A program made the position numbers and the translations under genes. Under the pieces are notes generated by a model. That model saw only the letters and a program-made list of their open reading frames with translations. It was not told the DNA's origin and made no database searches. A stretch of 64,000 nt of DNA. It comes from Coffea arabica (lineage: Eukaryota; Streptophyta; Magnoliopsida; Gentianales; Rubiaceae). Where the stretch lies: positions 6,202,501-6,266,500 of the forward strand of contig NC_092317.1 in assembly GCF_036785885.1 (NCBI RefSeq), in the 5' to 3' direction. Each line of letters begins with the position of its first letter. Position 1 is the first letter of the stretch. Below are positions 1 to 10,800 of this stretch, in pieces.

Positions 1-415
1 TGTTGTGAACTTAACTAGCGTTCATAGCATTGCAAGATTTTACTAGTTAATTTTTTGGTGGGGTGTCTGTGGCAGATAATCTCAAACTGGTGCATAGCTG
101 GTTTTTTGCCCTGTCCATTCTTGTCGGTTATGGGATAGGTTTGGCTTATGCAGTGATAATCTCAAACTTGTTTATGGATTATCTGGTGTGCTTCTTATTC
201 TGTTTATTTAGATGCATTTTGTTCGGTAGTTATGACCAGTTTTCAAACAAAAGACACTGAGGAGTTCCTACCATCTTTCTTCTGTTTGGTGGTGTTGTTT
301 ACATACTCTTCTTGCATTTTACCAAAATTTTATCTAGCCACTTGCTGCATTTGTTTTCTTATTTATGCTTCCATAACCTCACTCGGAGCTGTATTGTTTA
401 CGTTACCTGTTGTAG

Positions 416-843
416 TTAATTCGGGATGAAATCCGGTCTGGTAAAACTGACAAAGACATCTACAAAAAGCTTGAGGATGATTTTGGTGAGACGGTGCTTT
501 ACGCACCAAAATTTGATATGCAGACTGCTGCTTTATGGTTGTCTCCGGTCTGTAACTCTCACTACCATTGGCGCGCCCCCTTCTTTATTTTAGGGTTCTA
601 TGGAAATTGATCACTTATTTTGAACCTTTTCTCAAACAGATTTTAGCTGCGGCTGCTGCTGGAGGCATATGGGCTTATCAAAGGCATAGACAAAAAACAA
701 ATGTGCACATTATGGCTCTGAACCTAGTTAGAGGAGTTCCATTGACCCCAAAGGAGAAAGAAACTATGCTCGATGTTCTCACACCACCCCCTCCCGAAGG
801 AATCACTTCTTCCTTTTGGTGGAGGAGGTGGGTTGGTCGATGA
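416..843 (+). CDS. CCMH: Cytochrome c-type biogenesis protein CcmH, mitochondrial (3' part only)
   Basis: Two exons are visible, 416-547 and 640-843, both phase 0, with a GT-AG intron between them; earlier exons lie left of the window. The first encodes a stretch starting LIRDEIRSGKTDKDIYKKL and containing GETVLYAPKFDMQTAALWLSP. The second encodes one hydrophobic segment (ILAAAAAGGIWAY), then NVHIMALNLVRGVPLTPKEK and a proline-rich end, closing with TGA at 841-843. This matches the C-terminal half of plant CcmH, which in the known family sits in the inner mitochondrial membrane and keeps apocytochrome c cysteines reduced for haem ligation. The RCxxC redox motif should be in a missing upstream exon, so catalysis cannot be judged here. 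DNA from 1 to 415 reads as intron. The identity is firm; the gene is partial only because of the window edge. Confidence 0.93.
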
Positions 844-1891
844 AGTTTCTCGCCTGCATCACATTCACTAGATGTGCTGAACTCCTCGGACTTGAATTAT
901 CACATTACCCGGAGCTGGCAACTAACTAATATGCATGCAGGAGAAATGGTCCCTGGCCAAAGTTTCCACTGACTTGTTTCGAGATTAGGAGAAGTATTTT
1001 GATTTGTCAAGTTAGTGAAAGTGTTGGAGTTAACTGGTTGTATATGAAATGTATTTGGTACCATACAAACTTAGCTGATGGTTATGCTAATCATGTGTGT
1101 CATTGCCATTTGAGCTGTTAACATTTGTGATTCTTAAATTAAAGGTTGCAGGATTGATTCTAGTGAAATACGTTCAAGCATATTTCAGTGTGCTGCTAGT
1201 TTTGCAGTCTTTGGGGATTGATTATTTCTGAAGAGCATCATGATGGGCTCCAATATTTACTCCCGGATAGATATTGTAAAATGTGCGGGGATGCGATTTA
1301 CCAGAGAAGAAAGATTAAAGCATAGTTAGCGAATCCATCAAAACCGTTCACGTTAACGATTTACCAGAGATCGAATATCTTTTTCCCACCCTTGGTAAAA
1401 GTTAAATTAATCTTCTTCTTGGTGTCCCATGTCACCACCTATTGACTTCAATTACTTTTTTCGTTCTTGAAAAAAGTAAAAATTTTATAAGAAACGTGCT
1501 AAATAAAATTTCATGGGCTTTTCTATCTTTTTTAGTCGTTCAGCATTTGATATCAAAAGATTTACTCATATTGGCATGTAAAAAGTAAATAAAATCCACA
1601 TATTGATGAAAAAAAAAACCAAGCTTCTAGTTCTAGCCAGCCTTGTACAAGTTTGAATTGGTCAAGTTAAACTTGAAAAACAGTTACACCAAGTCAAAGA
1701 TAAGCCCTCCCTAAACTGTTGCAGCCACCACTCCAACATGCGCCATAACTCCCTCCTAATCCCGCTCCACAACCTTCCTCTCTCCTTTTTAAGTCCAGCT
1801 TAGTACTCAAATTTCTTCACATTTACACTTTTCACATCAAGAAACTCATACAAGCAAAGAGCTCCCTCTTGAAAGTCCAAACAAACCAAAA
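844..1891. other. Intergenic: CCMH 3' UTR and early nodulin-like gene promoter
   Basis: No coding exon is seen. The left part should be the CCMH 3' UTR. The stretch from about 1430 to 1660 is very AT-rich. A pyrimidine-rich, CT-dense stretch near 1735-1790 precedes the start of the next gene and is probably its core promoter and leader. No convincing TATA box was found. Confidence 0.5.
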
Positions 1892-2508
1892 ATGGCTTCT
1901 TTCTTCCAAAGTTTCTCGACATGTTTCCTCCTAGTATCCATCTTCACTTCACTCCATTTCTTAACAGGGATTTCGGTTGAGTTCGACGTTGGTGGCAACA
2001 CTGGCTGGGTAATTCCTCCTTCGAAGAACGATGATCTGTACAATGACTGGGCTTCCAAAAACAGATTTAAAGTCAATGACACCCTAAGTAAGTACTTGTC
2101 AATTCTCCATTTCATTAAACTTTTTTCAAGTAGTAATTGAAACTCAATGCAAATACACGTATACATGCATGTGTAGTTTTTACGTACAAGAAAGACTCTG
2201 TTATGGAAGTGACCAAGGAGGAGTATGAGAAATGCCGATCGCTGCATCCTATGTTCTTCTCCAACAATGGCAACACAATCTATGCATTGGACCGATCGGG
2301 TCTGTTCTATTTCATCAGTGGGGTTTCAGGACACTGCGAGAGAGGCCTCAAGATGATAATCAAGGTCTTGGATGTAGAAAGCACCCCTCAGTCTGCAAAT
2401 CAGACGGCAAATACATCATCTCCTGCAAAAAGTGCTGCGGCTACGTATTTTGGAACTAGTATGATGATGGTTATTTTGGCAGTGTTAGGGGTGATTATTG
2501 TCGTTTAA
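1892..2508 (+). CDS. Early nodulin-like protein (phytocyanin domain, GPI-anchored type)
   Basis: Exons 1892-2087 and 2177-2508 join in phase 1 to give 175 residues, the usual two-exon phytocyanin layout. Residues 1-28 or so form a signal peptide. The plastocyanin-like domain follows (VEFDVGGNTGWV ... NDWASKNRF ... SNNGNTIYALDRSGLFYFI ... SGHCERG). A short Ser/Thr/Pro/Ala linker and a hydrophobic tail ending VLGVIIVV suggest a GPI signal. The copper ligands of true cupredoxins are largely gone: the ligand Cys position is Ser (FISGV), the axial Met/Gln position appears to be Leu (ERGL) and the first His is replaced; only the His of GHC and the structural Cys pair remain. That is typical of ENODLs, which act at the plasma membrane and cell wall and probably do not bind copper. 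Exact ENODL subclass is not assigned. Confidence 0.93.
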
Positions 2509-4200
2509 TGCTTGATCCCATTTTGTGATTAGTTTAGATGGATAAATGGATATGATAGCTAGCAATCAGGAGATGATCTTTTAACTCCTGAATTTGTTTT
2601 CTTGAATTGAAGAATGTTTTGGTTCTGATTACGACGCATGCTTGCATCTATCTGGTTGGAAATTAATGTGATGATTGATTATTGAGGTTGGTAGTATCAG
2701 TGCATTTAGATATTTGGAGCAAGAGTCTTGTTTGGATTTTGCAAGGCAATAGCAGAAATGTCTCCCACATTTTGCAAAAAAAAAAAAAGAAGAAAATCTA
2801 TTTCTTCCCTGCATAGACCCCAAAATAATAATTATAAGGGAAGCATTAACAAGAAACAAAAGCAGAAATGTCAGATTTCACCATACCAGCAGAAATGCAG
2901 AATAATAGATAGAATCATAAGCCCTTAATCCCCTTCTTAATTGCTAAAGCAAAGTTAGAGAACCATTTTGTTGCAAGAAATTTCTGCATGTGCTGTTCTG
3001 CTCTGCTAGTACTCTTGAGCTGGACCTTGCGGAAACCACATGAAAAGCTATCCCTTGATGTGTGAAATTCCCGAGCTTTCGAGTAAAAAGCAAAGGAACC
3101 AGGAAGCTGTCGAGCAAAAATGCTCTTCTGAATGCTATATGCTCCCTGCGACTGTAACCCAGAAAAAATATGTTTTAGCTTTTCAATCAGTGGAAGAGGA
3201 AGGGAAGTTTCAACACATCATGATATGTGACAGCACTTCATGAGATGAAAGTATGTTCACCTAAACATAAACATGCATGGTATTTAAAGACCACTCTTCC
3301 TTACATACTTCATCACATCTAACTAGCAAGAAGATAACTTGCATGGTCTTTGAAAATCAGTCATCCTTACATATGCATGAAGATAACTGCGAAGTCGTGC
3401 AGAAGGCAGCATGGCATGTTTCATACCACGATCTGCATTGTCAAGAAGCAATAACTAGTTTAGCGAATGAGTTCTCACAATTACTTCTATTTTATAGAAT
3501 AGAAATTCTTAAAGTGAAAGTGATTGAGCCAGGGGTTAATCACCTTGGATGACGTGAATGGAATTCTCTCTCTCATCCAAGACCACTTTTACTGAAGTTC
3601 TGCAACACAAAAGTAGAAAAAAAAAATCATAGCAAGAATGAAACACTATGCCCAACTTACTTACATATCAAAAGCATTTAATTTAAAAAACCATGCTTTT
3701 GTGGAGGTGCTTGCAGTTTAATTTGGATTAAGTGAACAGCACAAATCATAAGGCTTCAGAAATTCGTAATGTTCAAAATTTAAAATGCTCTTTGAGATCA
3801 GCTTTACAGGGTGATGGAAGGTTAATGTCAAAAGCATGAATTTGAGGCTTTATACAGCTCCATGTGACTAATTCAAGCTAGTTTACAGACAAGACAAAGA
3901 GACCATTGGTATTTTTAATATTTGAAAATAAGACAGGAGACTTATTGGTATAGTGACAGGAGATTTGTTGGTATAGTGAACTTCTAAGTGTAATATGACT
4001 TTCTAGACCTGTTGATAAACAATAATTTCTTAAATGATGCCCTTCTAATCGCATATATACTTTGACATTTTCAGTGCTGATTAGGTGCTTATTTGACTTA
4101 TGTGGGATATTAGTACTTAGGTTACTTGTGTTTATTTCTCCCGTCTCTATCCTTCGTATTTTATGAATTCCTATTAACTGTGTACTTCATATGCCAATGG
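2509..4200. other. Intergenic or intronic AT-rich stretch, no supported gene
   Basis: The part after 2508 is the likely 3' UTR of the early nodulin-like gene. Short open frames at 3040-3243 and 3277-3552 show no recognisable domain and have ordinary intergenic composition. A pyrimidine-rich run near 4120-4160 followed by TTAG at 4205-4208 could be a splice acceptor for the next small reading frame. Confidence 0.4.
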
Positions 4201-4455
4201 ATGCTTAGAAAGCCTGTAGTCAGGAAGTTAAACGATGAACAGAGTGCAGCTTTGGCACGGTTCATTCATGGTAAAAGACGCTACTCTTCTGCTGTGCCAC
4301 CATTTCACAGGGTAGTTGTGCATGGTGATCCCTTTGCTGGAGTTAAAGCAGTGAAAGGAACCGCCGGAAGGGTGCAGCCGATGAGGAACTTAATGAGGTG
4401 GACTGCTAATGAGTTGGTTACGAAGAGAATCATTAGGAGGATAAGAGGTGTTTAA
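4201..4455 (+). CDS. Unrecognised small basic protein or terminal exon
   Basis: An open frame from ATG at 4201 to TAA at 4453-4455 would give 84 residues beginning MLRKPVVRKLNDEQ, containing GKRRYSS and HGDPFAGVKAVKG, and ending TKRIIRRIRGV. It is strongly basic, with Arg and Lys throughout and no membrane segment. The frame continues upstream to 4126, but that part is hydrophobic and pyrimidine-rich, like an intron end. Two readings are possible: a short intronless gene starting at 4201, or the last exon of a gene spliced at the AG at 4207-4208. I do not recognise the family and no function is proposed. The protein-like composition against a very AT-rich background is the main reason to list it. 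Confidence 0.4.
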   Translation: MLRKPVVRKLNDEQSAALARFIHGKRRYSSAVPPFHRVVVHGDPFAGVKAVKGTAGRVQPMRNLMRWTANELVTKRIIRRIRGV

Positions 4456-5461
4456 TCGACGAAATCTTGACTCGGCAATGGTGACAGGAATGGCTTGATC
4501 CGCATTTTGTTTTTGTTCCATGTGGACAACTTCGCCCAAGGAACTGAAGAATAGTAACTTTGTGGTCAGATTTAAGTTTACTAATCTTGTTTGCTTCTGC
4601 AGTATATCTTGATTCATCGCCGGTTAAGCTGTGTTGTTATTCTCTCCCTGGATCAGATTCAAATAGCCAAGAAATCTTTTTTATGTTTGACATATAAGAG
4701 ATACATGGGCTCGCTTTGGTTGGTTTTGAAGCCTTGTAGTGCACAGTTATTGTGAGAAAAACGGAACGAATGCTGCAGAAGAAAATCAGCAATTTTAAAC
4801 AATAACTACTCTATTGCAGGACATTGGACGGGGGTTCTAGACTGAAAGCTGAAGTCTTTGTATTCTCTTGTACTTTTTCTCAATGGACCGCTTGAGTCCA
4901 ATAATTTACAGTCGTTAGCTGGGAATTTGGTCTTTCATAAAAAAAGTTGTAAGGAATTTTCTAATTGTTATCAACGGGCACTTGTTAATACATTTGAATT
5001 CCACTCGATAAATATATGCAATCATAATTATTGTGATAATTATTGCTCTCTCTCTCTCTCTCTATAAAGGTGATTACACTGTGTTCACCAAAAAATACTT
5101 TACATTTTCGCTTGTTTTGATAATATAATGTTGCAGGCACTAATTACTAACTATAATTGCCTTACCTTGTGACTAAAACATCTGCAAGGTGATTTTTCAG
5201 AAAATAATTGATAAAGGCATTATTAGTTGAATAATTACATTGGACATGTTTTTAGATGTAAAGCAAACTATGGTTAAATATCTCATTTCAAAATCCACGC
5301 ATTGTGAGCATTTTTTTCATTGGTTATTATATGCTTTTACATATAACTAGAAAAATCCACATGCTCGTTACAAACTATACGTAATAGAAAAACAAAAAAC
5401 ATAAATAAAACATACATTTTGGTCTTGAATGTTGTTACAACAAATGTTCATGTAGATAAAA
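4456..5461. other. AT-rich intergenic DNA with a short CT microsatellite
   Basis: No gene is supported. The region to about 4900 could be 3' UTR of the preceding small frame. A run of CT dinucleotides lies at about 5045-5063. Confidence 0.45.
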
Positions 5462-5650
5462 ACTTGTCTAAGTGACCATATAAGGGGGAAGGGATGGGAT
5501 AGATGGTATCGGGGAAGGAGTGTAAGTGAAAAGTCTTACTAATTATGATACAATAACATTATTAGTTATGTGGCCTTACATTTATGCATAATAAATTCTT
5601 GTTTTGCATTCCTTGAATTTCTTTTTGGAATAGTTGTTAGAAAATCTAAT
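5462..5650 (+). repeat. Partial copy of SINE-like/AT-rich repeat unit (copy 1 of 3)
   Basis: This stretch matches 6321-6514 and 6873-7065. It carries the GGGATGGGATAGATGGTATC head, the GTAAGTGA segment and the block ACAATAACATTATTAGTTA through GAATAGTTGTTAGAAA. Here the B-box-like segment is shortened, and the copy stops where an LTR-element remnant begins. Confidence 0.7.
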
Positions 5651-6320
5651 TAGAATGCAGCGCCTCTTAATTCCATGAGGTTCTTTTCCTTCTTCCTCTT
5701 GGGGTGATCGTCATCTGAGTCACCCTCATAAGACGAGGAAGAGGACTCTTCAGGCTGTTTTCGAGAAGACTCAGCCCTATCCTTACCTTTCATATGCCTG
5801 ACAATCTCTTCAAAGAGCTCTGGACCTCTACATGAGGTTGTGAGTTCTTTGGGATGTCCTGATCCCTTAGATCGGCTGTACAATCTCCGGAAGTTTGGGG
5901 GTTCTGATTTCCACGATTAGAGCGAGTCTTAGCTATTACAGAGTAGAGCAGCTATATTCACTTCGTTCCCACAGACGACGTCAATTGTAGAGTCACGATT
6001 AAAACTCGCGAGAAGACTGGAGATTGGCAAACTCTAATTCGGGTTTCCTATATGAGATCAAGAGCAAAGGCGAGGCTATTCCTCCGATTTGACTTTGATA
6101 CTTAAGTTAGCAAGAGTTGATAGTTTGGGAGCAAGAGTTGATAGTTTGGGAATAAATTACCGAACAGGAGGGCTAAGAAGCAATTGCCTCTAGGGTTCAG
6201 GAAGAGGGATATTTATAGTAGAACTTGAGAAGCATCCTTGAGGTTCGAACCGCATTGATGAGATAGAATGCGGCGATAGATCAGTTATAGGTCTACTGTT
6301 GCAGGAGCATAGGCCTGCAA
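5651..6320 (-). mobile_element. Old Ty3/gypsy-type LTR retrotransposon remnant (LTR end, primer-site region, start of gag)
   Basis: Reading the minus strand, a TATAAATA box lies near 6208-6216, followed by a leader and a GACGTCGTCTGTGGGAACGA motif near 5970-5990. That motif is like the sequence just inside the 5' LTR of plant Tat/Ogre-type gypsy elements. A short acidic/basic gag-like frame follows (5883 down to 5650). The copy is truncated and broken, with no pol and no second LTR, so it is a fossil. It sits between copies of a local repeat. The family call rests on the post-LTR motif and is tentative. Confidence 0.55.
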
Positions 6321-6872
6321 AAGATGGATGTTATCGAGAGAAGAAATGTAAGCGAGAGGTCCCAAATTTGAAACCTCCCACTTATACTAAAAAAAGAAAA
6401 AGCTACTAAACAATAACATTATTAGTTAAGTGGCCTTATGTTTATGCATAATTATAAATTCTTGTTTTGCATTCCTCAAATTTCTTTTTGGAATAGTGGT
6501 TAGAAAATCTAAAGTTTTTCAATTGAAGAATGAAAATATTTAAAATTTACTTCTGGGCACATATCTCAATCAACTCAAGTTTATGCATGTAAAAACATAC
6601 TACCTCTTGTATTATCATTTTAAGTACCCCTAACGAAATGAATGATGTTTAAATAGAGTATTATTTAAAATAACTATTGTAGCACTTTTTGCGATGTGAT
6701 GTATATAAGATATAAAGATAGTTAAAAATATAAAAAGATGGGTTAGAAAATATGTTTATAATGTAAGTGAAATATTATTTGAAAAATTTTGTTATCCATT
6801 CATGTCTCTAAAATTGTTGGTAACATAGTTGGATTTGACAAGAATCAAGTACTTTGGATTTGCCTTAAAGAG
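6321..6872 (+). repeat. Tandem repeat unit with SINE-like head (copy 2 of 3)
   Basis: About 550 bp repeated directly in the next unit. It starts with a tRNA-SINE-like segment: GTAAGCGAGAGG, a B-box-like TTTGAAACC and an A-rich tract. The ACAATAACATTATTAG block follows, then a long AT-rich part including TGTAGCACTTTTTGCGATG. It ends at GGATTTGCCTTAA. Confidence 0.8.
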
Positions 6873-7375
6873 GGCGGGATGGGATGAATGGTATCTGGGA
6901 AAGAAATGTAAGTGAGAGGTTCCGAATTCGAAACCTCCTACTTAAACTAAAAAAAAAAAAGGCTACTATACAATAACATTATTAGTTAAGTGGCCTTACG
7001 TTTATGCATAATTATAAATTCTTGTTTTGAATTCCCCAAAATTCTTTTTGGAATAGTTGTTAGAAATATACTACATATCTCAATCAACTCAAGTTTATGC
7101 ATGTAAAAACATACTACATCTTGTGTTATCATTTTAAGTACCCCTATCGAAATGAATGATGTTTGAATAGAGTATTATTTGAAATAATTATTGTAGTATT
7201 TTTTGTGATGTGATGTATATGAGATAAAAAAGTAGTTAGAAATATAAAAAGGTAAATTGAAAAATATATTTATAATACAAGCGAAATATTATTTGAAAAA
7301 ATTTGTTATCCATTCATGTCGTTGGTAACATAATTGGATTTGAAAAGAATCAAATACTCTGGATTCACCTTAATA
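6873..7375 (+). repeat. Tandem repeat unit with SINE-like head (copy 3 of 3)
   Basis: Direct repeat of 6321-6872 with many point differences, so the duplication is not recent. The head has the clearest RNA polymerase III B-box-like sequence (GAATTCGAAACC) followed by an A-rich tail near 6947-6960. That is typical of a tRNA-derived SINE 3' part. It ends at GGATTCACCTTAA. Confidence 0.8.
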
Positions 7376-7888
7376 AATTGTACTCTAGATGCTAGTCATA
7401 ATAGCTCCTATTAAAAATTATTTTCAATTAATGAGAGAAAGGAATACATTATACACACATTTCTACTTGAAATAATTGAGAGCTATCTTATATATTGATA
7501 ATGACTGAATGGAGTTTAAACTTTGATAGCCAAAAAACCAAAAGAAAAACGAATTATTGTTAAAAAGGAAAAGAGATCCTTGATGGCTCCAACAATGTAT
7601 TTATAATGCTGTTCAATTTGTCTGTTTTCTTTCTCGCAATACTGGATTAGAATGCCTTCTTTAACCCCATCATATGTGGTGCCGTAGCTACATCATATAA
7701 TTTGGACACATTAGAAAATTTCAAAACTTCTTATTTACTTCAAAATGCATGGGTAGAAAGCACAATTAGCTGAAGCCTTAAGGACTGTTACAGCAATTTG
7801 TTCTTCTATACAAGATACCCTCATGTTGCCGCTTTTCTTGTAAACGAACCTGACAAAACTGGCGGCGGTCTGCGGCGGTGGAAGAACC
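7376..7888. other. Upstream region of the DEAD-box helicase gene
   Basis: AT-rich spacer that should hold the helicase promoter and 5' UTR. No specific motif could be assigned. Confidence 0.4.
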
Positions 7889-10800
7889 ATGGCTACTGAG
7901 AAAAACCCTAAGTTAGATTCTTCCAAAGAAGGCGAGTCAATTAAGAAGAAACGACATCGTAAGAGAGGCAAGAAATCGAAGCAGTCACCATCTTTACTCC
8001 CAGAACGACCTACTGAAGCTACTGAAGCTGAAGAACAAGAAGAAGAAGCTACAGAGAATGATGATAAATCTGAGAAAATAACTAATAAGGAGAAGAAGAA
8101 GAAGTTGAAGAGGCCAAGAGAAGATAATGAGGACGACAATGCAGGAGGCGGAGAAGAAGAAGGAGAAAAAGAAGAAGTGGAGGAGATTATGAAAGTGGTG
8201 AAGAATATGGGGACGGGGTCGGGAATCATGAGCACGGAGGCGTTCTCGTTGTTGCCGATTTCAGAAAATACTATGAAAGCTATTAAAGAGATGAATTTCG
8301 AATTTATGACCCAGGTAAAATAACTTTCTTGCAATTCTTAGTGCTTATGAAGTTTAGGTTTTGTATATTAAGCAGATAGTTGTTGGATGGATTATTTTGC
8401 ATTTAGTTCAGCTATTTCTAGTGAATTGAACTATTGAGTGTGCCATGAGGTTTATATTATAATTGAAATTGTGAAATTTGGTGGTTTAATCCATAACTGT
8501 ATCTTTTTTGGGCATGATGAGCTTTGAGTGTGTGATTAGAGTTTACTACGTTTCGGCCTTTTTCCCTTTTTTTTTTTTAAAATATGTATTGAGACAGTTC
8601 AAGTCTTTCATGCTTCGAGCAAATTCGGGGTAGAAATAGGGTCATTTGTATGTTGGTATCTAATTGATATAGTCCAGAAGTAAACTGGTGCAGATTAAAT
8701 GAATTTAAGAGAACGGCATGAAGTTTAAGCCTTCCATTAGGATATATATATCCTATGAGAAATGTGCAAATTTTGTTGTTGTGTGAGGACACAATTTAAG
8801 CAAATCCAGTACACTTGTTATAACTTATCAAGTTCCAATGACTTTGAAATTCATGATGTAATCAATAGGAATTTCTTTGTAATGTTTCTGCACGCTAATA
8901 TTTTTTTCTTATGATTGAAGATCCAAGCCAGAGCAATTCCACCACTTCTTGAGGGTGAAGATGTACTTGGAGCTGCAAGGACGGGTTCTGGTAAAACACT
9001 TGCTTTTCTGATACCAGCTGTGGAGTTGCTACATCAAATTCAGTTTACAGCTCGGAATGGTACTGGTGTTGTTGTCATTTGTCCAACAAGGGAGCTGGCC
9101 ATACAGGTACAGACTTTCTTGCTCTTGTTCAATGGCCAGGCAAAATGATTTTGCCTCTCTTATTTTATAAAACCTCTGTTAAACGTCATCAGGAATGTCC
9201 CACAGCTTTCTTAATATCCAGCTGCTACCCTACTTGTTTGGGAAAGAAGATGCAGAAAATGTAGATGCATTTTCTCTCTGAACCTTAAGTGGTGTTTCTC
9301 GTCTATTTTGGTTGCTTTGAGTAAGTGTAGCCATAGCTGACTCTGTTGTAGCTATCAGAGATAATTGCTGTATTATATGTTTACTGGAGCAACTGATATA
9401 AAGTTTTGGTACTAGTTATCTCAGGTAGCAATATGAGACACTTTATTGTTGCAGTGCATCTATGTAAGCCTAGACAATTGAATTTGCCAGATATTCCACT
9501 GCTACTTCTGCAATGCATGGAATAACAAACTTGAGAGTCCTGTGCACATTGATCTTCCTCTACTGATGCCCTATCTAGAATAGAACAACATCTTAATATG
9601 GAGTTGTACTGTATGGGGTTGTACTGTATGTTAGTGACCAACTGAACCCTGGATCACATGGGTCTGACTTTAAGCATCAATTAATTGATTTTTTATTCAA
9701 TAATGCAGACGCATGCTGTAGCAAAAGTTCTGCTTAAGTATCACTCGCAGACTCTTGGCTTAGTTATTGGTGGTGTGGCACGACGTGGAGAGGCTGAGCG
9801 TATTGTGAAAGGAGTAAATCTCTTAGTAGCTACACCTGGTCGTCTTCTTGACCATCTCCAAAATACCAAGGGGTTTATTTATAAAAACTTGAAGGTAAAT
9901 TTACGTTATTTTGACTTTATGATCTATGATTTTCAAATTTTTTTTTTTACATAAATCCAATTATGAGCAGTTACATGGATGCTGCCTGAAATGAAGTGGG
10001 AAGGGAACTTGTTGAACTCTCTTGTGCAGGATTTAACCTATTAAAATTGTGAAAACATTTCGCTTTTGGTGTTAATGTCTGAAAGGATTTTTCCATTCAA
10101 CTGGACCTATAGACAAGCCTGAAGATTAATACTATTTAATCAAATAATTTCCTTAGTTGTGTAGTTTGTAAACATCCAGAAAGTTTGACTAAAGATGGAT
10201 CATTTTTTTTTTATTGAATGATGTGAATTGATCATTTTGGTGCAGTCAATTTGGTCATTTTTAGACCTGTTGAAGTTTCTTTTCTGCTAATTCAGCAGAG
10301 TTGGATATGTGTCTACAGCTGCCAAAAAAAAGAAAAAAAGTATATGGCTGCATATTGCCTGGTCTTTTTTCCACAACCCAGGTTCCTGAATCTCCTGATT
10401 AATTGGTGGCTTGAATCTCTTTGGAGATGAAGTGCTTTACTTAGGAGTTCTGAGCTAAAACCTTATAATACAAAACCCAAAGAAAGCATGATTCTAGGTG
10501 TTTGCATCAATCGAAAGAGCCTGAGCTAGTTGGATTATTATTTTTTTTTAATTTCCTCTTTTTCCTGACATGTTTCTTTCTTTGGAATATATATGTAATC
10601 TGTTAAAGAAGTCAGGGAAATGCTAATAAATGTTCTCCAATGTCAGAGCTGGATGATAAGACGACTATTACATTATGTTGACAATTTCAAAAAACTGTTA
10701 ATACTATGATCATAGTATGATGGCTGTTGCGCAAGTAGGCCTCCATCGTCTAGTGGTTGAGGACATCTCTCTTTCAAGGAGGCAGCGGGGATTCGACTTC

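Noticed and set aside
1846-2247. Minus-strand frame of 133 residues over the early nodulin-like gene
   Set aside because: It overlaps the two well-supported plus-strand exons and their intron, and its product has no domain; it is an antisense shadow.
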